From assembly GCA_963790045.1 (NCBI GenBank), contig CAWBMS010000007.1:186001-250000 (forward strand): 64,000 nt of DNA. Direction: 5' to 3'. Shown in pieces: positions 38,201 through 47,327 of this stretch. The notes beneath the pieces are model-generated. The model was not told where the DNA came from. It worked only from the letters and a program-made list of their open reading frames with translations, and ran no database searches. Position 1 is the stretch's first letter; every line of letters begins with the position of its first letter. The position numbers and the translations under genes are program-made. This stretch comes from DATKMP01 sp963790045 (GTDB lineage Bacteria > Bacteroidota > Ignavibacteria > UBA10030).

Positions 38201-39852
38201 TTTCTTTCTGTGCCGATATAGCTTGTCAGCGACATCACTAAATCTTCACGAATCGGATCAATCGGCGGATTAGTTACTTGCGCAAACAATTGTTTGAAAT
38301 AATGAAACAACGGCTGCGGCCGATCTGATAAACACGCAAGCGGCGTGTCGGTTCCCATCGAACCAAGCGGTTCCTGTCCATTCACAGCCATCGGCGTCAT
38401 AATCATTCGGATATCTTCATCCGTATAACCGAACAATCGCTGGCGTTGAATAATATCGGCCGGATTAAATCCGTACGATCGAGGTGGATCAGGAAGTTTA
38501 TCAAGCGTAATTTGATGCTCTTGAATCCATTCTCCATACGGCTGGCGCGCACTTAACCGCGCTTTAATTTCTTCATCGGGAACAATGCGTTTTTCGTTTA
38601 AATCCGCTAACAACATTTTTCCCGGCTCAAGCCGTCCTTTTGCTTTTACACGTTCCGGTTCAATTTCTAACACACCGGTCTCTGACGCCATAATGAGAAT
38701 GTCATCTTTCGTTACGACATATCGCGCCGGACGCAATCCGTTGCGATCTAATGTAGCTCCGACAATTTGTCCATCGGTAAAGGCCACCGCTGCCGGGCCA
38801 TCCCATGGTTCCATCAATGATGCGTGATATTCATAAAACGCGCGTTTCGCCGGATCCATACTTTCATTTTTATCCCACGCCTCCGGTATCAACATCGCAA
38901 GTGAGTGCGGAATGCTTCGCCCGGCGAGATACAGCAATTCCACCGCATTATCTAACGATGCGGAATCGCTTCCGTTCGGCTGGATAACAGGAAATAGTTT
39001 TTTCAGATCATCACCGAATAACTTCGATTGTAATATCGATTGCCGCGCGTACATCCAATTTGTATTACCACGGATCGTATTGATTTCTCCGTTGTGACAA
39101 AGGTATCTAAACGGATGTGCCAACTGCCAATTGGGAAGCGTGTTGGTAGAAAATCGCTGGTGCACCAAGCACAACGCGCTTTCGGCATCTGCATCTGCAA
39201 GGTCGCCGTAAAATCGAGCGATCTGCGGCGCAAGCAACAATCCTTTATACACAATCGTTCGCGATGAAAGCGAAGGAATATAGAAAAAGTTTTTGTCTTT
39301 GATTTTGGATGCCGTAATTTCTGATTCTGTTCGTTTGCGAACAACGTACAGTTTTCGCTCGAACTCATCTTGCTTCATGCTGGCGCCGCATTGAACAAAA
39401 AATTGTTCAATATACGGCTGCGACGCACGTGCAATACGCCCAATCGCATCAGCATCCACCGGCGTATCGCGCCAGCCGAGCAACTTCAACCCTTCTTCCT
39501 GCACAATGCGTTCAATGATTCCTTCGCATTGCAATCGCGGTTGCTGCTCTACCGGAAAGAAGACCATGCCAATGCCGTATTCGCCTTCGTTGGGAAGTTG
39601 AATATCGAGCGATTTGCATTCTTTCACGAAAAATTTATGGGGAATTTGAATCGTAACGCCCGCACCATCGCCGGTTTCGGGATCACAGCCGCACGCACCG
39701 CGGTGCGTGAGGTTCATCAAAATTTGAATTCCTTTGCTAATAATATCATGCGATTTTTCGCCGCGGAGATTGACAATGAATCCGATACCGCACGCATCGT
39801 GTTCGTTACGGGAATCGTACAGCGGAAAATTTGTTTGTTGGTCTGTTTCCAT
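35290..39852 (-). CDS. gltB: Glutamate synthase large subunit
   Basis: This is a 1520-residue multidomain enzyme. The N-terminal Ntn glutaminase follows a short propeptide, with the catalytic Cys at CGIGFIVNL (about residue 21). The central and FMN-binding barrel domains carry GAKPGEGGQLPGHKV and the 3Fe-4S ligands CIMMRKCHLNTCP. The C-terminal beta-helix is rich in Gly (GKAGERFAVRNSGA). It is full length and unbroken. Ammonia captured by glutamine synthetase, encoded 35 kb away in this window, is passed on here. It follows ilvN by 44 bases and overlaps gltD. Confidence 0.97.
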   Translation of the reverse strand: METDQQTNFPLYDSRNEHDACGIGFIVNLRGEKSHDIISKGIQILMNLTHRGACGCDPETGDGAGVTIQIPHKFFVKECKSLDIQLPNEGEYGIGMVFFPVEQQPRLQCEGIIERIVQEEGLKLLGWRDTPVDADAIGRIARASQPYIEQFFVQCGASMKQDEFERKLYVVRKRTESEITASKIKDKNFFYIPSLSSRTIVYKGLLLAPQIARFYGDLADADAESALCLVHQRFSTNTLPNWQLAHPFRYLCHNGEINTIRGNTNWMYARQSILQSKLFGDDLKKLFPVIQPNGSDSASLDNAVELLYLAGRSIPHSLAMLIPEAWDKNESMDPAKRAFYEYHASLMEPWDGPAAVAFTDGQIVGATLDRNGLRPARYVVTKDDILIMASETGVLEIEPERVKAKGRLEPGKMLLADLNEKRIVPDEEIKARLSARQPYGEWIQEHQITLDKLPDPPRSYGFNPADIIQRQRLFGYTDEDIRMIMTPMAVNGQEPLGSMGTDTPLACLSDRPQPLFHYFKQLFAQVTNPPIDPIREDLVMSLTSYIGTERNILDETPHHCHTLKLDHPILTNSELEKLRRVSQGDFLATTLPMLFRVHGGEQELERALDGLCRRASLAIQSGYSIIILSDRGHDEEYAPIPSLLALTAVHNHLVREESRTQAALVIETGEPREIMHYCLLIGYGASAINPYLAIETLEDLANKGRLPQGLDAEHAVKNYKKAVDKGLLKVFSKMGISTLQSYRGAQIFEAIGLNKNLIEKYFTGTASRIEGIDLGVLVKEAEMKHQFAYRPLTEADTELDLGGNYYYRANGERHLVNPFTITKLQQAVRINDYKSFKEYSQFLNDQSKQLYTLRGLMEFNENTKSIPIEEVEQAKEIVKRFVTGAMSYGSISKEAHETLAVAMNRIGGKSNTGEGGEEEERFHPDANGELRRSAIKQVASGRFGVTANYLMNADEIQIKIAQGAKPGEGGQLPGHKVDKIIAKTRHSIPGVALISPPPHHDIYSIEDLAQLIYDLKSVNPKAKISVKLVSEVGVGTVAAGVAKAHADSILISGDNGGTGASPLTSIKHAGIPWELGLAETQQVLVMNDLRSRVRLQTDGKLQTGRDVVIAALLGAEEFGFATMPLIAMGCIMMRKCHLNTCPVGIATQDETLRKKFKGEPEHVINFFFFIAEEVRELMAKLGFRKMDDMIGRVDMLHARSVPEHWKAKGIDMSSILHPPTVPSRVGRRCLIAQEHGLEGALDIQLIEAAKDAIEQKTPVEKIFAIRNIHRTVGATLSGKIAAKYGSEGLPDDTIKFKFNGSAGQSFGAFLSKGITFTLEGDANDYVGKGLSGGRLVIYPPKGSTFVPEENSIVGNVVLYGATSGEVFFCGKAGERFAVRNSGATAVVETVGAHGCEYMTNGIVVVLGNTGKNFAAGMSGGLAFVLDEAGDFASLRCNHTIVDLESLTEDDQYLVHRLIKKHVELTGSKRGQLILKTWKEKVSQFIKVFPHDYKRVLGVPLKSAEQKPTITPAATKEVVHG

Positions 39853-39896
39853 TGAACTATTAATGTTCCTTTTTCAAATCAGTGAGTTGCATAGTA

Positions 39897-40439
39897 CTAT
39901 ACCTCGCCTTGAAATTCGCGCTTCAATGCAACACGCCCGGTACGCGCGACCTCTTTGATACCGAACTGTTTTAACATATTAATGATTGCATCCACTTTCT
40001 GCTGGCTGCCGGTGGCTTCAAGTGTCAGTGTTCGTGCACTGACATCTACAACCTTTGCGCGGAAAATTTCTGAGATCTGTAAAATTTCTGAACGTGTGCT
40101 TGTAGTTGATTGAACTTTGATGAGCGCCAGTTCGCGTTCCACAAAACTTTCGAATGTTAAATCCACAACTTTAATTACATCGATCAGCTTGTTAAGCTGT
40201 TTCATAATCTGTTCAACGATCTGGTCATCGCCGCGCGTCACAATCGTCATACGGGAAACATCCGGCTCTTCAGTCGGTCCCACCGTCAAGCTGTCGATAT
40301 TGTAGCCCTTCGCCGCAAACATTCCTGCGATACGATTCAGTGTACCAAATCGATTTTCCACCAGCATCGAAATCGTGTGCTGTTTAAGCGATTCTTCAAC
40401 TGGACGATTCGCTGCGGAAGATAATTTCGTTTGTGCCAT
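39897..40439 (-). CDS. ilvN: Acetolactate synthase small (regulatory) subunit
   Basis: This 180-residue subunit activates IlvB and makes it sensitive to valine. The N-terminal ACT domain runs from HTISMLVENRFGTLNRIAGMF, with the C-terminal ALS_ss_C domain after about residue 95. The start is ATG 40439, with GGAGG five bases before it; an ATG at 40454 overlaps the ilvB stop but has no free ribosome-binding site. Confidence 0.95.
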   Translation of the reverse strand: MAQTKLSSAANRPVEESLKQHTISMLVENRFGTLNRIAGMFAAKGYNIDSLTVGPTEEPDVSRMTIVTRGDDQIVEQIMKQLNKLIDVIKVVDLTFESFVERELALIKVQSTTSTRSEILQISEIFRAKVVDVSARTLTLEATGSQQKVDAIINMLKQFGIKEVARTGRVALKREFQGEV

Positions 40440-40450
40440 CGGTGCCTCCG

Positions 40451-42497
40451 TCATCCTTTTGAGTGAATCATAATTTTGTGTGCTGTGTGTCCGCTTGCAT
40501 TCGATGTTTCGACCGGTTCTGGATTATCTATGATCTCGTTCACCGTTTGACCGGCGGGGATCATCGGGTACACATTTTCTTCATTCGCCACAACAAACTC
40601 GACTAATATCGGACCGTCTTTATGTGCCAACGCCGTTCGAATGGCAGCTTCTGCTTGTTCGGGTGTTGATGCGCGCAATGCTTTGATGCCGTAGGCATCA
40701 GCAAGTTTGACAAAATCCGGGCTGACCATGCGCGTGTGCGAATACCGTTTCCGCCAGAACAATTCCTGCCACTGCCGTACCATTCCCAAAAATCCATTAT
40801 TGATGATAAAGATTTTTATTGGAAGTTTATTTTGTGCAATGGTTGCAAGTTCTTGTATATTCATTTGAATACCGCCATCGCCGCTTACACTGATAATCGG
40901 TAAATGGGAATGTCCGAACGCTGCTCCCATAGCCGCGGGCAGTGAAAAGCCCATCGTTCCAAGCCCGCCGGAAGTAATATGAGTGCGCGGATGTTTCCAT
41001 CGGAAAAATTGCGCCGTCCACATTTGCTGCTGCCCAACATCGGTCACGACAATTGCATCGCCCTTGGTGATTTCGCTTAAACTATGAATGACATGCTGCG
41101 CGCGCAACAATTCATCATGTTTGTAGCGTAAAGGGTGCTCCACTTTCCACTGGTCGATTGTTTTTAACCAATCTTCTGTTTCAAGCGGCTTCACAAATTG
41201 AATCAATTGCTTCAACACGTTTTTCACATCGCCGACAATCGGTACATCGACGGGAACATTTTTATCGATTGCCGTCGGGTCGATGTCAATATGAATTTTT
41301 TGCGCTTCGGCGGCAAACGCTTCGGTATTGCCTGTAACGCGATCATCAAATCTTGCACCGACCGCAATCAACACATCGCAATAACTGACCGCAATATTGG
41401 AATACCATGTTCCGTGCATACCGAGCATACCGAGCGACAAGCGGTTTTGTTCGGGATACGCACCAAGTCCATGCAACGTTGTTGTTACCGGACAATGTAG
41501 TTTGTCTGCCAGAGCGCGCAATTCGTTCGATGCATTTGCGCTGATCACGCCGCCGCCAACATACAACACCGGGCGTTTTGCACCGTTAATAACTTCCGCT
41601 GCTTTTTTAATTTGTTTGAGGTTGCCTTCTACATTCGGATTGTAACTGCGCAGCGAAACAGTTTTTGGATATTCGAATGTCCATTTTTGCGCCATCACAT
41701 CTTTCGGCAAATCCACCAGCACCGGACCGGGCCTGCCGGATGTGGCAATATAAAATGCTTCTTTGATAATCCGCGTAAGGTCACGAACATCTTTTACCAA
41801 ATAATTATGTTTTGTAATCGGGCGCGTAATGCCGACGATATTCTGCTTCTTGAAACGCATCGTTGCCGATGAGTTTTGTTGCCACCTGTCCGGTGAACAC
41901 GACAAGTGGAATGGAATCCAGATACGCATCAGCAATGCCGGTGACCGTATTGGTTGCACCAGGGCCGGATGTGACAAGAACAACGCCGGGCTTGCCGGTT
42001 GCTTTTGCATACCCTTCTGCAGCATGGGTTGCTCCTTGTTCGTGCCGTGTTAAAATATGTTTGATGCTGGTAATATCATGCAGCACATCGTAAATACCAA
42101 TGGTCGAACCGCCCGGATATCCGAATAGCACTTGGACATTTTCTTCCGCAAGACTGCGTACAAAAATTTCAGCGCCGCTCATTTCTTTGGGCGGCTGTTT
42201 CTCGTGTACTTTCGTCGAGGTCATAGTGTTATTCCTTTTACTATTTTTATTTGTTTCAACTTCATTGTCGGTTATCTCCACACTTTCTTGCATTGCATTT
42301 TTAATTGGTTGCTCCTCTTCCATTGCGAAGCGTCCACTACCAGCCAACCCATACAACACATCATACACGCCGATTGTTGCAGCGCCGGGATATCCGAATA
42401 AGAGTTCAACACCTTCTGCAATAAGACTGCGCACAAAAATCTCTGCGCCCGTCATCAGCTTTTGTTGAGTGTCGTTTTGTGAGGCGATTGGTATCAA
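40451..42497 (-). CDS. ilvB: Acetolactate synthase large subunit, broken by one inserted base
   Basis: This TPP enzyme makes acetolactate and acetohydroxybutyrate. From M92 (ATG 42224, preceded by AAAGGAA) it has a normal length of about 590 residues: EMSGAEIF, GYPGGSTIGIYD, EGYAKATGKPGVVLVTSGPG, VFTGQVATKLIGNDAFQEAD, then the TPP site SGDGGIQMNIQEL to IINNGFLGMVRQ. An extra A at 41838-41843 breaks it; GATATC reads through. Upstream, in the same frame, a TTG at 42497 with AAGGAA before it adds 91 residues that include a partial copy of IlvB's own N-terminus. Which start is used is not certain; 42224 is the more conventional. Confidence 0.92.
42072..42182 (-). repeat. Second (functional) copy of the duplicated IlvB N-terminal segment
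   Basis: Translated, this reads MSGAEIFVRSLAEENVQVLF and continues to IYDVLHD. It is the counterpart of the segment at 42345-42455 and is followed by the rest of IlvB. The two copies differ at many codon positions, so the duplication is old or came from a paralogue. Confidence 0.8.
42345..42455 (-). repeat. Upstream partial copy of the IlvB N-terminus
   Basis: Translated, this begins MTGAEIFVRSLIAEGVELLF and continues to VYDVLYG. It aligns over about 37 residues with the start of the real IlvB (42072-42182). It is in frame with ilvB and joined by about 55 residues of Glu/Asn/Lys-rich sequence. It could be the remnant of a second ilvB or a true N-terminal extension. Confidence 0.8.
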
Positions 42498-42530
42498 AGC
42501 GATGTTCCTTTTAATTCCTTTCGTTCCGCA

Positions 42531-44204
42531 TTATTTAATTTTCAACACTGCACCAGTATGTGCGCTGGTAACGAAATACGCATACCGGCGCAGCCACTGA
42601 CTTTGAATTTTTTGTTCAAACGGCGGAAGTGCGGCAAGCCGTGACTTTATTTCTTCATCGCTTAAACGGACGTTGAGCGTGCGTGCATCAAAATCTATTT
42701 CGATGATGTCGCCGTTCTTCAGTGCTGCAATGGGACCGTGCGCCGCCGCTTCCGGCGAAACGTGGCCGATACATGCACCGCGTGTTGCGCCAGAAAATCT
42801 TCCATCCGTAATTAAGGCAACTTTTTCGCCCAGCCCCATTCCGACAATGGACGAGGTCGGCGAAAGCATTTCTTGCATACCCGGTCCGCCCTTAGGGCCT
42901 TCGTATCGAATCACAACAACGTCTCCAGCTTTTACTTTTCCGCCGAGGATGTTTGTTTGTGCTTCCTCTTGGCTTTCAAAAATATTTGCGGGACCTGAAT
43001 GTTTTCGCATGGCGGGAGAAACACCAGCGATCTTCACGACCGATCCTTCGGGTGCAAGATTGCCAAATAAAATCGCCAGCCCGCCTTTTTCTGAGTGTGG
43101 GTTTTCAATCGGACGAATCACTTCGTCATTTTTAATTTTTGCACTCGCAACAATTGAACGTAACGTTTTTCCACTGACTGTCGGACGATCAAGATGCAAA
43201 ACGTTATCGCCCTTACGGGAAATTTCTTTCAGCAACGCAGGAATACCGCCAGCTTTATGTAAATCTTCCATGTGCCACTGCCCCGACGGGCGAATCTTTG
43301 AAAGGTGCGGAATTTTATCCGCAATAGTATTTATACGCTCTAATGAGTATTCGATGCCGGCTTCATTGCAAAACGCCAGTGTATGCAAAACGGTGTTGGA
43401 GCTTCCTCCCATTGCCATATCGAGCGCGAAGGCATCGTCAATCGCTTCTTTTGTTACAAGATCACGCGGTTTGAGATCTTTAGCAATAAGTTTTAAAATG
43501 AGGCGGCCGGCTTCGGCGGCAAGTTCATTGCGTTGTTTGGATTTGGCAAGAGCAGTGCCATTGTACGGAAGAGCAAGGCCGAGAACCTCTAAGAGACAGT
43601 TCATAGAATTTGCAGTGAACAACCCCGAACACGATCCACAAGATGGGCATGCAAATCGTTCGAGGATCTTTAATCCTTTTTCACTTACTGTTCCAGCTTT
43701 ATAGGCGCCGACGCCTTCAAATACAGAGTTCAAATCCAATTTTTTTCCATCCGGACTTTTACCGGCTTTCATCGGCCCGCCGGAGATAAAAATGGTTGGA
43801 ATGTTTGTGCGCAATGCGCCCATCACCATGCCCGGAACAATTTTATCGCAGTTCGGAATGCAAACCATACCATCAAATTTGTGTGCTTCGATCATGGTTT
43901 CCACGGAATCCGCAATCAACTCGCGCGAAGGAAGACTGTACTTCATTCCCACATGTCCCATGGCAATTCCATCATCCACCGCAATCGTGTTGAATTCAAA
44001 CGGAACGCCGCCTGCATCGCGAATTGCCTTCTTGACCAATTTCCCGAATGCCTGAAGATGAACATGTCCGGGAACAATATCGACGTACGAATTGGCTACC
44101 GCAATAAACGGTTTGCCGAAATCTTCTTCTTTCAAACCCGTAGCACGAAGAAGTGCGCGATGGGGCGCTCGTTCAAAACCTTTTTTAATGAGATCGCTTC
44201 GCAT
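42531..44204 (-). CDS. ilvD: Dihydroxy-acid dehydratase
   Basis: This Fe-S enzyme dehydrates dihydroxy acids to 2-oxoisovalerate and 2-oxo-3-methylvalerate. It has 557 residues from ATG 44204, with AGGAA seven bases upstream. Cluster ligands appear in PNCDKIVPG and CPSCGSCSGLFTANSMNCL, and the C-terminal domain has DGRFSGATRGACIGHVSPEA. It is the first enzyme gene of the 26-kb run, 115 bases downstream of the leader-peptide stop, and its ribosome-binding region lies just beyond one arm of an alternative hairpin. Confidence 0.96.
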   Translation of the reverse strand: MRSDLIKKGFERAPHRALLRATGLKEEDFGKPFIAVANSYVDIVPGHVHLQAFGKLVKKAIRDAGGVPFEFNTIAVDDGIAMGHVGMKYSLPSRELIADSVETMIEAHKFDGMVCIPNCDKIVPGMVMGALRTNIPTIFISGGPMKAGKSPDGKKLDLNSVFEGVGAYKAGTVSEKGLKILERFACPSCGSCSGLFTANSMNCLLEVLGLALPYNGTALAKSKQRNELAAEAGRLILKLIAKDLKPRDLVTKEAIDDAFALDMAMGGSSNTVLHTLAFCNEAGIEYSLERINTIADKIPHLSKIRPSGQWHMEDLHKAGGIPALLKEISRKGDNVLHLDRPTVSGKTLRSIVASAKIKNDEVIRPIENPHSEKGGLAILFGNLAPEGSVVKIAGVSPAMRKHSGPANIFESQEEAQTNILGGKVKAGDVVVIRYEGPKGGPGMQEMLSPTSSIVGMGLGEKVALITDGRFSGATRGACIGHVSPEAAAHGPIAALKNGDIIEIDFDARTLNVRLSDEEIKSRLAALPPFEQKIQSQWLRRYAYFVTSAHTGAVLKIK

Positions 44205-44246
44205 TATGTGTTCCTTTCCGATAAAGCAATACAATGTTTCTCCTCT

Positions 44247-44362
44247 GCCAGAGGCGAACGTTGCGGGAACCTATAATGAGAAAACTGTGGTGTGCTTCGT
44301 TTGGCCTCTGGCTTCTGCTTAGCCGATAATCAATAGACTAATAAGAGTAAGCAGGAGGCCAA
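44247..44362 (-). promoter_or_regulatory. Two mutually exclusive RNA pairings (attenuator-like)
   Basis: Pairing A: GCCAGAGGC (44304-44312) with GCCTCTGGC (44247-44255), 9 bp, just before ilvD. Pairing B: the leader-peptide segment TTGGCCTCCTGCTTA (44348-44362) with TAAGCAG (44315-44321) and GAGGCCAA (44301-44308), 15 bp with a 6-base bulge. GAGGC is needed by both, so only one can form. A ribosome stalled on the leader's Ile/Leu codons would cover the 44348-44362 arm and free the other. No T tract follows pairing A, so control could be through Rho or ribosome access and not a simple terminator. Confidence 0.6.
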
Positions 44363-44471
44363 TAATAGTAGGCATAACGGTAACGACGGATGTAACCGTA
44401 ACCAGTGTCGGTGCAGTAACCGTTTGGACACTGTTCAAAGAAGATTGCGATATGTTTCCGTTATGGTTCAC
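44319..44471 (-). CDS. Leader peptide rich in Thr, Val, Ile and Leu
   Basis: This is a 50-codon reading frame from GTG 44471 to TAA 44319-44321. Of residues 17-50, 26 of 34 are Thr (8), Leu (7), Val (6) or Ile (5), including TLVTVTSVVTV and TIIGLLLTLISLLIIG. These are the products of the genes that follow (Thr, Val, Leu, Ile). It starts about 20 bases after the predicted transcription start; AGG four bases before the GTG is a weak ribosome-binding site. This composition and place are those of a leader peptide for ribosome-mediated attenuation, as in enterobacterial ilv and thr operons. The alternative is a small membrane protein, as the C-terminal half is hydrophobic. Confidence 0.7.
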   Translation of the reverse strand: MNHNGNISQSSLNSVQTVTAPTLVTVTSVVTVMPTIIGLLLTLISLLIIG

Positions 44472-44496
44472 TTTACCTAAGTAAATAACTACCTAT

Positions 44497-44525
44497 ACCT
44501 TACGAAAAACTTTTGTTTTTGTCAA
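44497..44525 (-). promoter_or_regulatory. Promoter for the amino-acid gene run
   Basis: On the minus strand a perfect TTGACA (44520-44525), a 17-base spacer and TAAGGT (44497-44502) precede the leader peptide. Transcription would begin near 44490. It lies between the gyrA terminator hairpin and the leader. Confidence 0.65.
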
Positions 44526-44585
44526 GAGAATCGGAAAAATTTTTCTTCATTCTCCGTTTTTCTGTACAAAACTATTACAATTTGA

Positions 44586-44621
44586 AGCAACAACCGCTGT
44601 TTTTCTTCGGCGGTTGTTGCT
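44586..44621 (-). terminator. Hairpin after gyrA
   Basis: AGCAACAACCGC (44586-44597) pairs perfectly with GCGGTTGTTGCT (44610-44621), a 12-bp stem around 12 bases, 10 bases after the gyrA stop. The following tail is TTC and AAATTG, not a solid T run, but the length of the stem and its place argue for a terminator. Confidence 0.65.
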
Positions 44622-44631
44622 CGTAGAATTC

Positions 44632-47290
44632 TTATTTCCGCTTGCCCTTTGTCTTCTTATTAGATGACTTAGGCGACGGTTTCTGTTTTGCTTTAGGTTT
44701 TACTTTCGGTTTCTCTTTTTCTTTTTTGATTTTCACAACACTATTTTTTTTTTCATCGAATAATGTCGGCTGCTCTTTATTTTTATCGGGTGTCGAATGA
44801 TTATCGTTTGTTTTATTGTTGGAAGAATTTTTTGTTTCTTCTGCAAGACGATTTTCTTCTTCTTCCTCTGCAACAACAACGGCAACATCGGCAACGGTGT
44901 CGCCTTCGTTCAATCGGATCAAGCGCACACCCTGTGTGTTGCGTCCCGCAAGGCGAATGTCGGCAGCATGCTGTCGAATGACCATGCCGTCAGTTGTAAC
45001 GACGACAAGATCGTCCGTTTCCATGATTTCTTTGATAGAAACCATATTGCCGGTTTTATCAGAAATTTTTACGGTGATGATTCCCTTACCGCCGCGATGA
45101 CTGATGCGATACTCGCCTTCATCGCTGCGTTTCCCGTATCCTTTATCGGTTGCAATCAGAATCGTTGTTCCCTTGCGGCGTAAATTCACCGCGCCGATCA
45201 CTTTATCGCCTTTGCTAAGCTTGATGCCGCGAACGCCGGCAGCAGAACGGCCCATCGGACGAATTTCATTTTCATGGAAACGAATCGCCATGCCTTTTTG
45301 CGTTCCAATAACAATATCTTGCACACCATCGGTAAGCTTCACATCGCGCAGCACATCTTTGTCTTTCAGGTTTGCTGCAACAATGCCATTCTTTCGCGGA
45401 TTACTGAATTCCGACAGCACTACTTTTTTCACCAATCCTTGTTCGGTGAACATAAACACAAAATGTTTGTTGTCAAATTCTTTCACTGCGATGAACGACG
45501 CAATAGATTCATCCGGCAATTTCGAAATAAGATTGTTGATGGATTTTCCTTTGGTGGTTCGGCCGCCTTCGGGAATTTCGAATACTTTCAACCAGTGGCA
45601 TCGTCCTTTGTCGGTGAAGATGAGAACATAGTCATGCGTACTTGCCACAAACATGTGCTGCATAAAATCATCTTCGCGTGTTGCAGCGCCGGTCACGCCT
45701 TTGCCGCCTCGTGATTGACGCCGATAACCGGAAACCGGGAAACGTTTAATAAACCCGCTGTGACTGATCGTCACGACAACTTCTTCTTCGGCAATCATGT
45801 CTTCAATGCGGAATTCTTCCGCTTTGTAAACGATTTCCGTACGGCGGTCATCGCCGTATTTTTCTTTGATCTCTAACAATTCTTCTTCAATGATTTTCAT
45901 TTGAAGCTGCTTGTTCTTGAGAATGCCTTTGAGTTTTTCGATCAACTTAATCGTTTCGCGATATTCATCTTCGACCTTTTTGCGTTCCAATCCGGTCAAC
46001 CGTTGCAAACGCATATCGAGAATTGCTTTTGCCTGAATTTCAGAAAGCTTGAAGCGTTTCATCAATCCGGTTTTTGCGCTTTCCACATCTTTCGATTTTT
46101 TGATGAGCGCAATCACTTCATCGATGTTATCGAGCGCAATGATATATCCTTCAAGAATATGTGCGCGCTTTTCCGCTTCATCCAAATCAAATTTCGTCCT
46201 GCGCACAATCACCACGTTGCGATGATCGATGAAGTGGCGAACGAGATCACGCAACTGCAATGTTTGCGGCCGGCCATCTACCAGCGCAATCATAATGACG
46301 CCGAACGTTGTTTGCATCTGCGTATGTTTATACAAATTATTGAGTACCGACTTCGGCATTGGCTTCGCGTTTTAATTCGATCACCATCCGCAATCCATCG
46401 CGATCCGATTCATCACGAATATCCGAAATGTCTTCAATTTTTTTATCGGAAACTAATTCGGCAATCTTTTCAATCAATGCTGCTTTGTTGACTTGATATG
46501 GCAATTCATTGACTATAATCCGCTGACGATCGTTTTTTCCTGTTTCAATGTTGGCGCGGGCACGCACGATAATTTTTCCGCGTCCCGTCGTGTATGCGTC
46601 TTTAACTCCACCATACCCGTAAATAATTCCGCCTGTTGGAAAATCTGGCGCAATGATATGCTTCATCAATTTTTCATTCGTGATGGATGCGTCTTTGATG
46701 TACGCAATGCAGCCATCGATTACTTCGCGCAAATTATGCGGCGGAATATTCGTCGCCATACCGACAGCAATACCGCTCGTTCCATTGCAAAGCAAATTCG
46801 GAATTAGCGCAGGCAGAACCGTTGGTTCTTGCAATGTTTCATCGAAGTTCGGCGAAAAATCGACCGTGTTTTTTTCAAGATCTTTCAGCATTTCTTCCGC
46901 AGCGCGTGTCATGCGCACTTCGGTATAACGCATTGCTGCAGCAGAGTCGCCATCAACCGATCCGAAATTTCCTTGTCCATCGACGAGCATATAACGCATC
47001 GAAAAATCCTGCGCCATACGCACCATCGTATCGTACACCGCAGTGTCGCCGTGCGGATGATATTTGCCGAGCACCTCGCCGACGATACGCGCACTTTTTT
47101 TATACGGCCTGTTGCTGTTGTTGCTCAATCCGTACATACCGAAGAGGACACGCCGGTGTACCGGCTTCATGCCGTCGCGCACATCGGGCAGCGCACGCGC
47201 CACGATGACGGACATCGAATAATCGATGTATGATCCGCGCATTTCATCTTCAATATCGACCGGTACTATTTTTTCATTCAGTGTTGCCAT
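44632..47290 (-). CDS. gyrA: DNA gyrase subunit A, broken by one inserted base
   Basis: This is the breakage-reunion subunit of gyrase. The N-terminal part has RALPDVRDGMKPVHRRVL, HPHGDTAVYDTMVRMAQDF and the catalytic Tyr in AMRYTEVRM. The C-terminal beta-pinwheel holds the GyrA box QSRGGKG that wraps DNA. The reading shifts at 46344-46348. Removing one G at GTAC restores EANAEVVLNNLYKHTQMQ and 886 codons. An unusual tail of about 75 residues after the pinwheel is very rich in Lys, Pro, Asn and Ser and ends KKTKGKRK. It lies 37 bases after the glycosyltransferase gene. Confidence 0.95.
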
Positions 47291-47327
47291 GTATTACATC
47301 TTCCTTTAATCCGAAATAAAATCTTTT

